Shown here piece by piece: positions 1 through 9,303 of a DNA stretch of 64,000 nt. This stretch comes from Stichopus chloronotus. Its lineage: Eukaryota; Echinodermata; Holothuroidea; Aspidochirotida; Stichopodidae. Position 1 is the first letter of the stretch, and the number at the start of each line of letters is the position of its first letter. Both the position numbers and the translations under genes were made by a program. The notes under the pieces are model-generated. The model had not been told where the DNA came from and searched no databases. It saw nothing but the letters and a program-made list of their open reading frames with translations. The stretch covers positions 38,575,929 to 38,639,928 of the forward strand of contig CM037832.1 in assembly GCA_021234535.1 (NCBI GenBank), given 5' to 3'.

Positions 1-257
1 TTGCATCTCTAAAATTCAACTGCCATCGTTCAGTTTTCACGTTCTCATCGAGTTTCTAGGATTCCTCATCCTTGCCCTCTTCTTGGAGCCTGTTTTTGGA
101 TGAGTATCCTTTTCCTTTCGTGTCTTTTGACATGTTTTTCGACACGTGTGTTGCGGGCCGGGTTAGGTCTCGTACCCGCCTGTGTAGTTACGTTGTCTAG
201 AGACTGTGTTGTATTCTACTTACGTACTGTGCTAGGCTCTGTTTTTAGCCTCCTCGT

Positions 258-1400
258 GTGTATCTTGGAATTCTTTGTGTTAGCACTTGGGGTTCGTTCC
301 CCACTGCCTTTCCAATCCTTGTGCCACGTGCGTACATGGGGAATCCTTTCCCTTACGCAAGCTTCAGGCCTATATTCGTAATATTGTACTTATTGAATAT
401 TAGCAGGCCCTTCGGCAGGTTCAGGTTCCCGCTCGAATTAGCCTGTTTATTTGGTGTACCTCTATTCATTTCCTTAGCGTCTCCTACGAGCCAGACCCAC
501 CCCGACCGCCGCAGAGGCCCCGGCATCGCGGCTTACGCTCAACGCGGCTTCCTCGAACCCACGTCTATCCCGGTCGACGCAGAGTGCGGCCAACGATTTG
601 AGTCCCTCGCATCAGCCCACCAATGGTCGGCTTTCCAACGCGATGCGGCCCGTGCATTCCATGTGGAGGAAGCAGACTGGGTGAACTTTTTTTAGCCCTG
701 CACATCCCACCCGGGTCCGGAACAGTTTGCGCGCGGCAGGAACCCTGGATGCGCGTGATAGGTTCCGGTATAGGAACGCGTGTCGTCTAGAGACGAGCCT
801 CTACGACGTGGATAGAGCCTCCAGGGCCCGTCTCAAGTATGCGTCGGCACTGCTGTTGTTCGCGGAATTGCTCAACCGCTCGTTCATGCAGGCCCATTCC
901 ACAGGCATTTCCCGCGCAGACACCGGCGCGGTTATCGCTCTTTTAGGCCCAGTCGCCAGTAGCCTGTTTGACCAATTTGCACGCGTGTCAATCAAGGCCA
1001 CGACTACCAGGCGCGACCAGGTGTTGGATTCCCTCGACTGGTCGTCGCACACCGCAGTGGAAGCCTTTCGGGACCTGCCCATTCTGGGAAATGACCTCTT
1101 CGGAGGCCAATTCGACGCGAAGTTACGCAAGAGGCCGAGCGCCTAAAAGCCTCAGGGAGGCCGACGAGCACATGTCGCGCTTGGGGAATCCCAGTAGCGC
1201 GCAACCCCGCCAGCAGGGTTCTGGCCGCAATAGACGAGCAGGCCAAGGTCGGTACCACCAGGGAAAGGGTTCCCAGCAGCGCTGTCAGCTCTATTCGCGG
1301 CATGGCTCCCGGCAACCGCGAGAACCGGTCGGACAACCGACAGCAGTCCAACCAGGGTGGCTATCGATCGCGTAACATGGGTGGCCGCTCCAAACGGCCC
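258..1400 (+). pseudogene. DIRS gag-like coding region, broken
   Basis: Two open stretches, 258-695 and 727-1146, lie in different frames and are followed by a third short one (about 1303-1404). The second stretch is helical and rich in Arg, Leu and Ala, as in the capsid-like part of DIRS gag. The third is rich in Arg, Asn, Gln and Gly (contains NRENRSDNRQQSNQGGYRSR), which suits a nucleic-acid-binding gag tail. Position directly upstream of the RT supports a gag role, which I infer from order and composition rather than from a catalytic motif. The N-terminal 80 codons of the first stretch, before about position 490, look unlike protein and may be untranslated leader. Confidence 0.55.
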
Positions 1401-1405
1401 TAGGG

Positions 1406-2900
1406 ATGCCCACCCCACCGTTTTGCAGAAGCCGGTGGGGGGGCGGTTTGCGATACTTTCTACAAGCTTGGCGAGGAACCGACCCTTGGGTGCTCGGGGT
1501 CATAAACCGACGGTTTACCGAGTCGAGTTTACCGCCCCTCCACTGTCATCTGGCCTCGTCCGGCCAACACCGATCCTGGACGAACAGGCCAAAAAAGGTC
1601 GTTCTCGAGCAAGAGCTGGAGGACCTTCTTGCCAAAGGCGCAGTTGTTGCAAGTGAAGGAGGAGAACGACCCTTCTTGTCCATTCGACATTCTTTCTGAC
1701 GCCCAAGAAAAACGGCACGTGGAGGCCGATCCTGAACCTGAAGCCGCTAAACAAGCATTACGTCAGACCCCAGGGGTTCCGGATGGAGACCCTGGCGACC
1801 ATCCTTCCCCTCCTGCCGCAAAGGGATGTGGGCTACGTCTATAGATCTGAAAGACGCATACCTGCACATCCCAATTCACCGGGCATCGAGGCGCTTCTTC
1901 GCTTTTCGATACAGGGGTGCCGACTACCACTTCGTGGCCCTACCGTTTGGCCTCTCGACCGCTCCTCGGGTTTTCACTCGAGTTACCCGCGCGGTCCTCG
2001 CGTACTTACGCAGGGCCGGGACCACGGTGTTCGGGTACCTCGACGACTGGCTCGTGTTGGGGTCGTGGAAGGCGGACGCTCAAGCAAACACGACCTTCGT
2101 TCTCAACACCTTGCGCAATCTCGGATGGATTGTGAACAGGGAGAAATCGGCCCTTACCCCTTCGCAGAACATAGTTTACCTCGGTGCACGCCTCGACCTC
2201 TCCTCCGGGGTGGCATTCCCAACGGAGGAGCGCGTAGCGGACCTCCGGGCGGGGGCGATCCGTCTGCTGTCGGTTCCGCAGTCCCCTGCCCTGCTGTGGC
2301 AGCAGCTCTTGGGCAGGATGGCGAGCCTAGTCGACCTCCTAGGCTTATGCCGCCTCCACATGCGGCCTCTGCAGAGGCACTTCCTCATGTACGTGCCCAT
2401 GCCGGACCCACACCCGGGCACGATGATCCCCCTACCGGTGGACCTCCACCCATTTCTCCACTAATGGGCGTACGGGGACAAGCTAACGGCGGGCAGGCCG
2501 TTCCGCAACAACGCCCCCCTGGCAACAATAACCACCGACGCGTCGTTAATGGGCTAGGGCGCGACCTGGAGCGATCAGGTGGCAGTGGGGGCTTGGGGCC
2601 CCCAGGACGCGGCCCAACATATCAACGTCCTAGAAACGCAAGCGGTTACCAACGCGATCCGCCACTGGCGTTCGGCTCTGCGCGGGCACACGGTCACAGT
2701 CCGGTCGGACAACTCAACAACGGTCGCGTACATCAATCGCCAGGGTGGGACGAAATCCGCGGCCCAGTTGCGCAGAGTATGGGACCTTGTGATGCTATGC
2801 CAATCCTTCAGATCCTTCAGATCACACTCCGGGCGTCACACCTCGCGGGCCAATACAATGTCGTCGCCGTCGCCCTCTCTCGGGGCAATTAAGACTCCGG
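1406..2900 (+). pseudogene. DIRS reverse transcriptase and RNase H, frameshifted
   Basis: The N-terminal part (1406-1699) carries the DIRS signature GGRLRYFLQAWR...DPWVLGVI, but the next segment (about 1699-1830, PKKNGTWRPILNLKPLN) continues in another frame. The RT core returns at 1826-2464, with SIDLKDAYLHIPI, the LPFGLSTAPRVF motif and the catalytic FGYLDDWLV (YLDD box). An in-frame TAA at 2462-2464 and a TAG near 2549 interrupt the RNase H, which carries TTDAS, NVLETQAV and RSDNSTTVAYI. The end of RNase H (NVVAVALSRGN, to about 2892) is in a third frame. At least two frame changes and two stops lie in the RT and RNase H. The 369-codon frame at 1783-2892 is mostly a shadow and uses the correct frame only at its very ends. 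Confidence 0.85.
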
Positions 2901-4316
2901 GGCCTGGACCCTCGCACAGCGGTGGGCGGGCCACATCTTCACCCTCTACAACCGGCCCTTCGTAGACATGTTCGCGTCACCAGCCGACGCGCACCTTCCG
3001 ACCTACGTGTCACATTACGCGGGCCTGATGGCGTGGAAGGTCGAGGCCCTGTCCTTCCCGTGGACCGGCCTCTCCATGTATGGCTTCCCACCATTCGCTG
3101 CTCATCGCGCCATGCTGGCCGAACCAGCCATGGTTCCCCCTGCTCCTGCAGCTGTTATGCGACCTGCCGTTCCTCCTCCCTCCAGTCCCGGATCTGCTAA
3201 CCCAGAGGAGCGGAGCTCTTCGGCACCCGGACCTGTCCACCCTCCGGCTGGCTGCGTGGCCGCTGTCCAGTTGACCCTCCAGGCGGCAGGCTTTTCTGAG
3301 GAAGCTGCGAACATTGCCGCGGCAGCCAGGGGTGCCACGACGGTTCGAACTTACGATTCGCGCCAGGAGCGATACTACCAGTGGGCAGCCGATATGTCTC
3401 TCGATCCCATGGAAATGCCAGCCCCAGACCTGGCCAGCTTCTTCTGCGCCCTCTTCCGAGAGGGGAAACAGGTCAGCACCATACGGAACTACCGCTCAGC
3501 CATAGCGGCGGTGCATCGCAGATTTCCGGACGGATCGACAATAGGTACCAGCGCGGCACTTCGGCAACTCTTGCGGGGCATGTTCCACCAGTGCGCCCCG
3601 GCTCGTGGTCCATCAACGCGGTCCTGGACAAATTTGCTAGAGCCCCATATGAACCTCTCCATAACGCTCTGCTAGACCTGCTCACGCTCAAAACACTCTT
3701 CCTCGTGGCGGCAGCCTCGGCCCGCCGGCGGGCCTCGCTGCACGCTCTCACTCTTCAACCGGGCTTTATACGCTTCGACCCCGCTGGGGTGCGACTACTC
3801 CCGGACCCGCAGTTTCTGGCCAAAAATCAGTCGATCTTCTTCACTCCGGGCGAGATCAAGCTCCCGAAACTCAGCACCGCCTCCTCGGTCGTGGAGGATA
3901 GATTACGCTGCCTGGTATGCGCTCTTAAATGGTACATCGAGCACACGAAGAGCGTCCGAACTTTCGAGCGCCTGTTCATCCTGCCGCGCCGTCTGTTCTC
4001 GCCGGCTTCGAAAGAGACACTCTCACGCTGGATAATCTCCCTGATCCGGCCGCACGCCGAACTATCGGAACGCGTTCAGGCGCACGATCTGCGCGGCCAC
4101 GCCGCCTCCACCGCGTGGTTCCGCCGCGTGCCTCTGGAGGACATACTCGCCGCGGCAGCGTGGAAAACGCCGTCCTCCTTCGTGTCGTGTTACCTAACCA
4201 GTACGCCAGCAGCCGACGAGTCCTTCGCCAGAGCGGTGCTTCGGCCTATCGCGGCGACGCGTTCGCAGCCGCCAAACCTTCCCGCCGCCGACACACCTGT
4301 GTCACAGAATGCATAG
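2893..4316 (+). pseudogene. DIRS tyrosine recombinase (YR), frameshifted
   Basis: The N-terminal and core-binding part lies in the frame of 2968-3640 (VRTYDSRQERYYQW, STIRNYRSAIAAVHR). The catalytic part continues in another frame to the stop at 4314-4316. Catalytic positions of the tyrosine recombinase family are visible: the first Arg within SARRRASLHAL, HDLRGHAAS giving the H-x-x-R box, a Trp in AAAWKTPSSF and the nucleophile Tyr in SCYLTS. The enzyme would integrate a circular DNA copy without a target-site duplication. The break lies around 3600-3650, so the two halves cannot be read as one protein here. Between the RNase H end and the YR, the MFASPADAHLPTY segment (2968 on) matches the usual RT-YR linker of DIRS elements. 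Confidence 0.85.
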
Positions 4317-4402
4317 GTTATATGAGGTGAGGGAGTACGCGCTGGGAATTCCCCAAAACTTACTGGTTTGGGAATTCGCTAGCGACGTAATCACCTCATA
4401 TA
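4312..4402. repeat. DIRS internal complementary region
   Basis: The block starts with atgcataggttatatgaggt and ends with tcacctcatataac, so it is partly self-complementary. Its right half (about 4358-4402) is the reverse complement of the right terminal repeat at 4760-4807. Its left half repeats the sequence next to the same motif in the antisense fragment at 52040-52085. In DIRS1 elements this region is complementary to the joined ends and is thought to template circular DNA formation. It overlaps the last codons of the recombinase. Confidence 0.75.
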
Positions 4403-4752
4403 ACGGCCCACCCGCCTCCCCGCTTCAGGTTCTGGTAGTCGTGGCCGCATCAGCCCAGCTCACGTCACGCTACGCCACGCGAGGGGCGCGCTACCGCACT
4501 TCTCGATAGCGCCTCGCAGCCGCACCTGGGGCACTACCTCAGTGAACTCTGCCCATTCCGACGCCGACGGTCGGTCCTCGTCCAGGGAATGCTAGGTAAG
4601 CAACCTTAGAGCTCATTCCTCCTTTGCCTCCTACCGTCCGGCCCCTCACTGTCATCCCAGGCTTTGTCGTCCTGGAAATTACGGAAGGGCGGTGACCAGA
4701 TACACACACACACACACAAATTGCCAGATGGTAGACCATGGTCAATATGGTA
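4403..4752 (+). other. DIRS 3' non-coding segment with a (CA)n run
   Basis: There is no coding sequence between the complementary region and the right repeat. A short CA microsatellite lies at about 4702-4722. The stretch 4665-4770 is present in inverted orientation at about 52070-52175, which identifies it as part of a repeated element. Confidence 0.6.
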
Positions 4753-5215
4753 ATGCATAGGTTATATGAGGTGAGTACGTTGCTAGCGAATTCCCAAACC
4801 AGTAAGTTTTGGGTAGTTTGAGACACCTCCATAGATGAGCGAGAAGTTTGCAGATATCACTAACAAATGCGAGAATGTGTACAACACTTTTAGCAATCTC
4901 TGCTAAAACATTAACGAATGTCTCCCCGGAGAGTGAGGATTCTTTATAACTTACAAAGTAGTTTGATGTGAGAACGTGAGCAACATCAGCGGAAATTTTG
5001 CATAACTTTGCAGAATTAAGTGCACTAGCTATTAAGGGCAAGAAAAGAACATAACCAAACTGGAAACAAACCTGGAGGAATTTCGTTCTAAGGGTTAGGG
5101 GATATAGGTAGCGAATAGCAGTAAACTTGCAGAAAAGCTGATTGAAACACACAATAGCAGGTTGAAGAATACCAGATGAAGTTGCAAAGGAATGATATCT
5201 GAAGATGTCAATTTG
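4742..5215 (-). other. Unexplained minus-strand open reading frame
   Basis: A frame open from about 5215 down to 4742 (first ATG at 5152, 136 codons) runs into the DIRS terminal repeat. The predicted product is hydrophobic and rich in Leu, Ala, Ser and Lys; no family is recognised. A short string (FQFGYVLFLPL) looks like part of an anoctamin membrane exon, but the rest does not match and the strand is opposite to the anoctamin exons, so I treat that as chance. It may be a relic of another element or a chance frame in an intron. Confidence 0.2.
4753..4811. repeat. DIRS right inverted terminal repeat
   Basis: The repeat begins atgcataggttatatgaggt, as at 4312, and continues into a segment that is the reverse complement of 4358-4402. 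The exact outer boundary is uncertain by some bases. Confidence 0.7.
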
Positions 5216-5593
5216 CCAAGACTTTCACACACCTAGCACATAGCATGACAGATATGGGAGGGAGGCACTAGTCTGTATTAGACCTGACAGTCTTAGAGGG
5301 GGTGTTGAAGGTTACAGGCACTCTTTGCATGGTAAATAAGAGTACAGTTATTGTGTTGAGACAGGTTAGTCAAGTAAATATGATAATATTTATTAACAAA
5401 TCCATCATAAGTCAGTGGCCTTGTGATAATTTTCCAAAAGCAAGTGTTTTTCTCAAATGTCAAAAGCTTGTTAATGAAAGGTCTAGCACAGTAAATGGAA
5501 AAGACCCCTGGAGAAAAGATTCAATGATTATGACGATAAAAGTAATTTAATGAGCTCATCATGACTCAAAATTTCTTTGATGTTTTGTTTTAG
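5216..5593. other. Intronic sequence upstream of anoctamin exon
   Basis: AT-rich sequence with no recognised coding part. It ends in a pyrimidine-rich tract and TTTTAG, the acceptor of the exon at 5594. Confidence 0.5.
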
Positions 5594-5725
5594 GTAACCT
5601 TTGAGATAATGGGTATCATTGCTGTCCTAACCAATGTTGCTCTATTAGCTATGTCTCCCGAGGTACAGGAACTTGTGTCACATCTCAGCACAGCAAAGTT
5701 CATTCTGCTATTCGTGGCTGTAGAG
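5594..5725 (+). CDS. ANO10-like: Anoctamin-10-like protein, third-last exon (44 codons)
   Basis: The exon is flanked by the acceptor ttttgttttag and the donor GTAAGG and is in phase 0 at both ends. It encodes a hydrophobic segment starting VTFEIMGIIAVLTNVALL and ending with AKFILLFVAVE. This matches the last transmembrane region of the ANO10/ANO8 branch of anoctamins (TMEM16 family), which are membrane proteins acting as scramblases or Ca-activated channels. In the family, this segment directly follows the GTWQ-type ending found in the exon at 46917-47108, which here lies 41 kb downstream. The upstream exons of this copy are not in the window, so they would lie to the left of base 1 if the gene is collinear. 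Confidence 0.85.
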
Positions 5726-7500
5726 GTAAGGATAGGCCTCTGGTAAGATACAATTATTATGTTACAAGTAATTATTTTGGCAATATGTGTCAATGGATGG
5801 GCAGAATCAAGTTGTGACAGATGTTTGGATGGAAAGATAGAGGAATTGATGGACCATAAGACAAATGGACATCGAGATGGACAGATAGAAAGATGGATGG
5901 AAGGACAGGTATATGGATAGATGGATGAACAAAGTTCATTTTATATTGAAGATGCATTAGCTATTCCAAACATAAAGAATTAAGTATTTAATTAAATCAG
6001 ATTTAAGGTTAAAAATATTTCAGTCTATGCATCTCACAATGAAGCATCCTTAAGTTCATAATTCTGTTGGCAGTAATACATTTCTTGTTCTTAGTTCACC
6101 AAGCATCTGACATTTTGTTATCCTCAGACACAGCGGTCACATTTTCTGTTTGCGTTTGGTTCAGCCAATAAAACACCAAACTTTATGAAACAAATTATTT
6201 CCAGATTTTGAAAACAAAATGTATGTTTTGTTAAAAGCTAACATGATTAATAACATTAATTCATGCCTTTGAAGGGCAGGTATTTTAAAATGTTTAGCAA
6301 CCACATAAATGTGGAGGAAGCATGTGACTTCCAGCTTTGCATTGGGGGACTACCAACTGAACAATTTTGGATCAAATTTTGTGTCCGTCTGCAAGGTCAG
6401 TTCAAATGGGAAAACCTTAGATTACTCTTTTGACGAAAAACTCGTGCGACTGTGACTGAGCCCGGAAATGAACCCAGAACCTCCCAGTTGCTAAGCTTCA
6501 TTTGCTGCAAATGCCACTACCTTTTTCCACTCAGAAAAAGATCAAATGAAAGTAAGATAAAAGTAAAGGTCTTTCCAGATGGTTTGAGAGTAAATGGGGA
6601 TATCAAGCTGTCACAAACTTGGCCCTCAAGTGAACAAAACTGCCTATGCACACTGAAAGCCTAATTGGTCATTCATTCTTAGCATTCCTTGTGAAGTTGA
6701 TATTTGTTCGTTTCTTACTTCTTGTTCTGCTTTCTTTTAGTCTCTCTTATCACATACATCTGAAGGGACAAAATTGCATTGACAAATGGTTTTTGCTAGT
6801 CCATGTTTGAATTGGTTAACAGTCAACTCATTTGCTTACCAGCTGTTACAAACATTGCAGTGTGAATAAGTTGAAAACTTAACTTACTCAAGTATGTGTC
6901 ATAAGCACAGTTGTGGCTTCAACTGCAAACAATTTGACAGAAAAATTCAACAAGGGTACATGAACTTGAATCATAATTGGGATTTTATTGGTTGGAAACT
7001 GACAAATTTGTGATGTGAACCTTCTTATTTTGTCCCTTGCAATATGTGATACATTATGAAAGAAATGCAAACTTTGGATCTTTTACAGAGGTGTAATTCC
7101 TATGTGTCCTATGACCTGTGTAATTACTTTTATACTGAAGTATTTGACCGTAGTATTTGCAAACTATTTAAGGGGTAACTACTGGTTAGCCATCTGTGAT
7201 ATGTGATGAGTTTGTCACTTTATCTCACTTTCATTTGTTTCAGTGATACCCAAAAGTGGTCTCCTATTTCCCCAGATATGGTTAAAAATTCAACCAAACA
7301 CAACTCCTTTTGACGTCTTGTTTGCACATTTCTTTTGCCACCTGGAATTGAACAATTTTCTCATTTGAACTGATTGAATTTTCTAATTCTTTGTTAATTG
7401 CTGGAAAGTTCACAGAGGTCTTAGCTTTTGATACCTTGTATCATCTTGAAATATAGTTTGTCATCTTCACCGCTTCCAATTCTCATATCTTCCTTTCTAG
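5726..7500 (+). other. Anoctamin intron with degenerate GATG repeat
   Basis: A GT-AG intron. A degenerate tetranucleotide stretch of ggatgga/agatgga units covers about 5828-5935. The rest is AT-rich with no recognised gene. Confidence 0.7.
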
Positions 7501-7617
7501 CATGTCTTCCTTGCCATCAAAGCAGCCATCGCCATCCTGATTCCAGATTTACCAGACTGGATGGAAGAAGAGCTTGCCAAGGAGGAGTATCAGTCCAGAC
7601 ATGCCTTAAACCAAAAG
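7501..7617 (+). CDS. ANO10-like: Anoctamin-10-like protein, second-last exon (39 codons)
   Basis: Acceptor cttcctttctag, donor GTATGG, phase 0 at both ends. The product begins HVFLAIKAAIAILIPDLPDW and continues EEELAKEEYQSRHALNQK. In the ANO10 family this is the end of the last membrane helix, the conserved IPD motif and the start of the cytoplasmic C-terminal helix. It follows directly from the FVAVE ending of exon 5594-5725, which gives two independent family matches in the right order and phase. Confidence 0.85.
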
Positions 7618-9156
7618 GTATGGTAAATTTCTCTTTTGGATGCCAATGTAGTCCCTTCATGGACCTTTGGTGCCATTTTTAGGTGTCAGATGAACTTTGA
7701 TTTTCCAAATGACTCTTTCATTTTCTCCCCAAAATTAATGTTAGAGGATTCCTTGGATTAAATCGGTGATTAATATTCAAGTGTATTTAATTGAAAGGCA
7801 AAATATTGAAGTCGAAACAGTGAATTCATTGAAATTTAATTTGAGCCCAACTCATGAACTCACAAACTACCTTCTTTGTTTGGCTTTTGGATCGGGAAAG
7901 TGACTGATGTTAGGTTTCATACTGCAGTATGTACACTCTATGTCGAATGTACACAGGATCTAGGTTTGGAAACTGAAGATAATTTAGTACAAAAATATGT
8001 ATCCACACCACTGCTTTCCCTCATGCCCTTCCCCTCAGATCCTCATCCCAGCCTCGCTTGTGACATACCACCTGTTCAGAATGATCTTATAGTGGGCACA
8101 TTTACAACAAGGATTTTGGACAAATAGATTAAAACAGGAAGAGCATGCAGCTGAGAGGTAGTATTAGGAAGAGATGGTCATGCATTTTCTGTGACTCTAT
8201 AATGCTGTGTCAAGTTAATTTAAGCACATTGCTGTCGGGTCTGGGTGCAGTCACATCTCTGAGTATTCTGAAAACTGTGTTGTTCCTTCTCTCTGATTGT
8301 AGGCAGGTATTAGGCAGATATTTGCATAGTGTAACAAAGGTTCGTCCTTGTTTGAGACCCTCACTGTACATTATGGCTATAACAACCAACCCCTGTAAAT
8401 TGCTCGTGGGGCTTGTATCTCTCTTATCCTGACAAGGAATTGTCATAAAAATCAGGGTAGTTTTGTATATGGGTTTTCTTTTCTAGCTGATCTTGAAATG
8501 ATAGTTATGCCACATTTTAGACATGAAGTCATGTTCGAGTTACGAGAACCAGCACAGTCCAGCACTTTAGAATGCCAAATGAATATGACAAGTGTAATAG
8601 TTACTGCACAGACGAGACAATCTGTCGATTTGAAGCGGCCTACTGCAATACTATATCAGCTGAACATAAGCCCACTTATTTCATTCGACACTGCAAGTAA
8701 AAAGGTGACACAAAACTAATCATACATTGCATCTTAACTTTTGTCAAGTTTTACATTCATTAAAAGAAGTAATCAGTGAAGTTTCATAGCAATTTATAAA
8801 CATGCAGTGTTTTGTGTAGACGACCAAAGTTGGTCTCCATCATTGCTGTGAATGGATGGATGAAACGTTGAAAGTCATTTGAGATGTCTGTGTGCGGTGA
8901 CTACCTGCTCATTAGACTGTAACCAGAGCAAATTTTATACGGATTTTATGTATTCTTGTTCCAATGGAGGAAAGCAGGAAATTTTTGAAGTAAGGACTAT
9001 AAGCAGGGTGTGCCTTCACCAGGAATGACTGCGCCAAGATGTGATTGTACATTGGGTATCGACATAGGATGATTTTCCAATTTCATATACCTGCAACTAA
9101 AATTGACCTGTTTGTATATCTTTTATTTTTTCCATCTTCTTTTTTTCTGTGTTTAG
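7618..9156 (+). other. Anoctamin last intron
   Basis: A GT-AG intron with an acceptor in ttttttctgtgtttag. No additional coding sequence or repeat is recognised. The open frames at 7876-8127 and 8145-8432 lack family features. Confidence 0.65.
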
Positions 9157-9207
9157 AAAGCGGCAGAGATGGAAAGGAGCCTGTCTGAGGAGAAGAAGGA
9201 TATGTGA
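9157..9207 (+). CDS. ANO10-like: Anoctamin-10-like protein, terminal exon with stop
   Basis: A short final exon of 16 codons plus TGA (9205-9207), reading KAAEMERSLSEEKKDM. Charged, Lys/Glu-rich tails of this kind end ANO10 proteins. The exon is too short to find by ORF length; it is placed by the acceptor gtgtttag, phase 0, and the preceding exon ending in ALNQK. The stop codon falls at the beginning of a tandem repeat (9199-9303), so the length of the tail may vary between individuals. Confidence 0.7.
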   Translation, partial: KAAEMERSLSEEKKDM

Positions 9208-9303
9208 ACATGTGACCATGGACATATGAACATGTGATCATGGACATGTGAACATGTGATCCAGACATGTAAACTTGTGATTATGGACATGCAAACATGT
9301 GAT
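9199..9303. repeat. Tandem repeat, about 20-22 bp unit, overlapping the anoctamin stop codon
   Basis: About five imperfect copies of tgaacatgtgatcatggaca. The first copy includes the TGA stop of the terminal exon. Confidence 0.8.

Larger units (their letters stand above)
1..4816 (+). mobile_element. DIRS-type tyrosine-recombinase retrotransposon, decayed, left end outside the window
   Basis: From left to right the segment holds gag-like coding sequence, a reverse transcriptase with RNase H, and a tyrosine recombinase in place of an integrase. It is clearly more GC-rich than the DNA to its right. After the recombinase comes a region (4312-4402) complementary to the element's own ends, then a right inverted repeat at 4753-4811. 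That layout is typical of DIRS1-type elements rather than Ngaro or LTR elements. Each coding part is broken by stops or frame changes, so the copy is dead. The left inverted repeat is not seen; bases 1-250 hold no recognisable feature and may be the 5' part of the element or its flank. The element probably sits in an intron of the anoctamin gene whose last exons follow at 5594. Confidence 0.85.

Noticed and set aside
1783..2892. A 369-codon plus-strand frame
   Set aside because: Proline/glycine/arginine-rich shadow of the DIRS RT and RNase H, which lie mainly in the next frame; only short ends use the true coding frame.
4900..5110. FQFGYVLFLPL string as an anoctamin exon on the minus strand
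   Set aside because: Only about ten residues resemble the family; the flanking residues do not, the strand is wrong and there are no splice sites at the right places.
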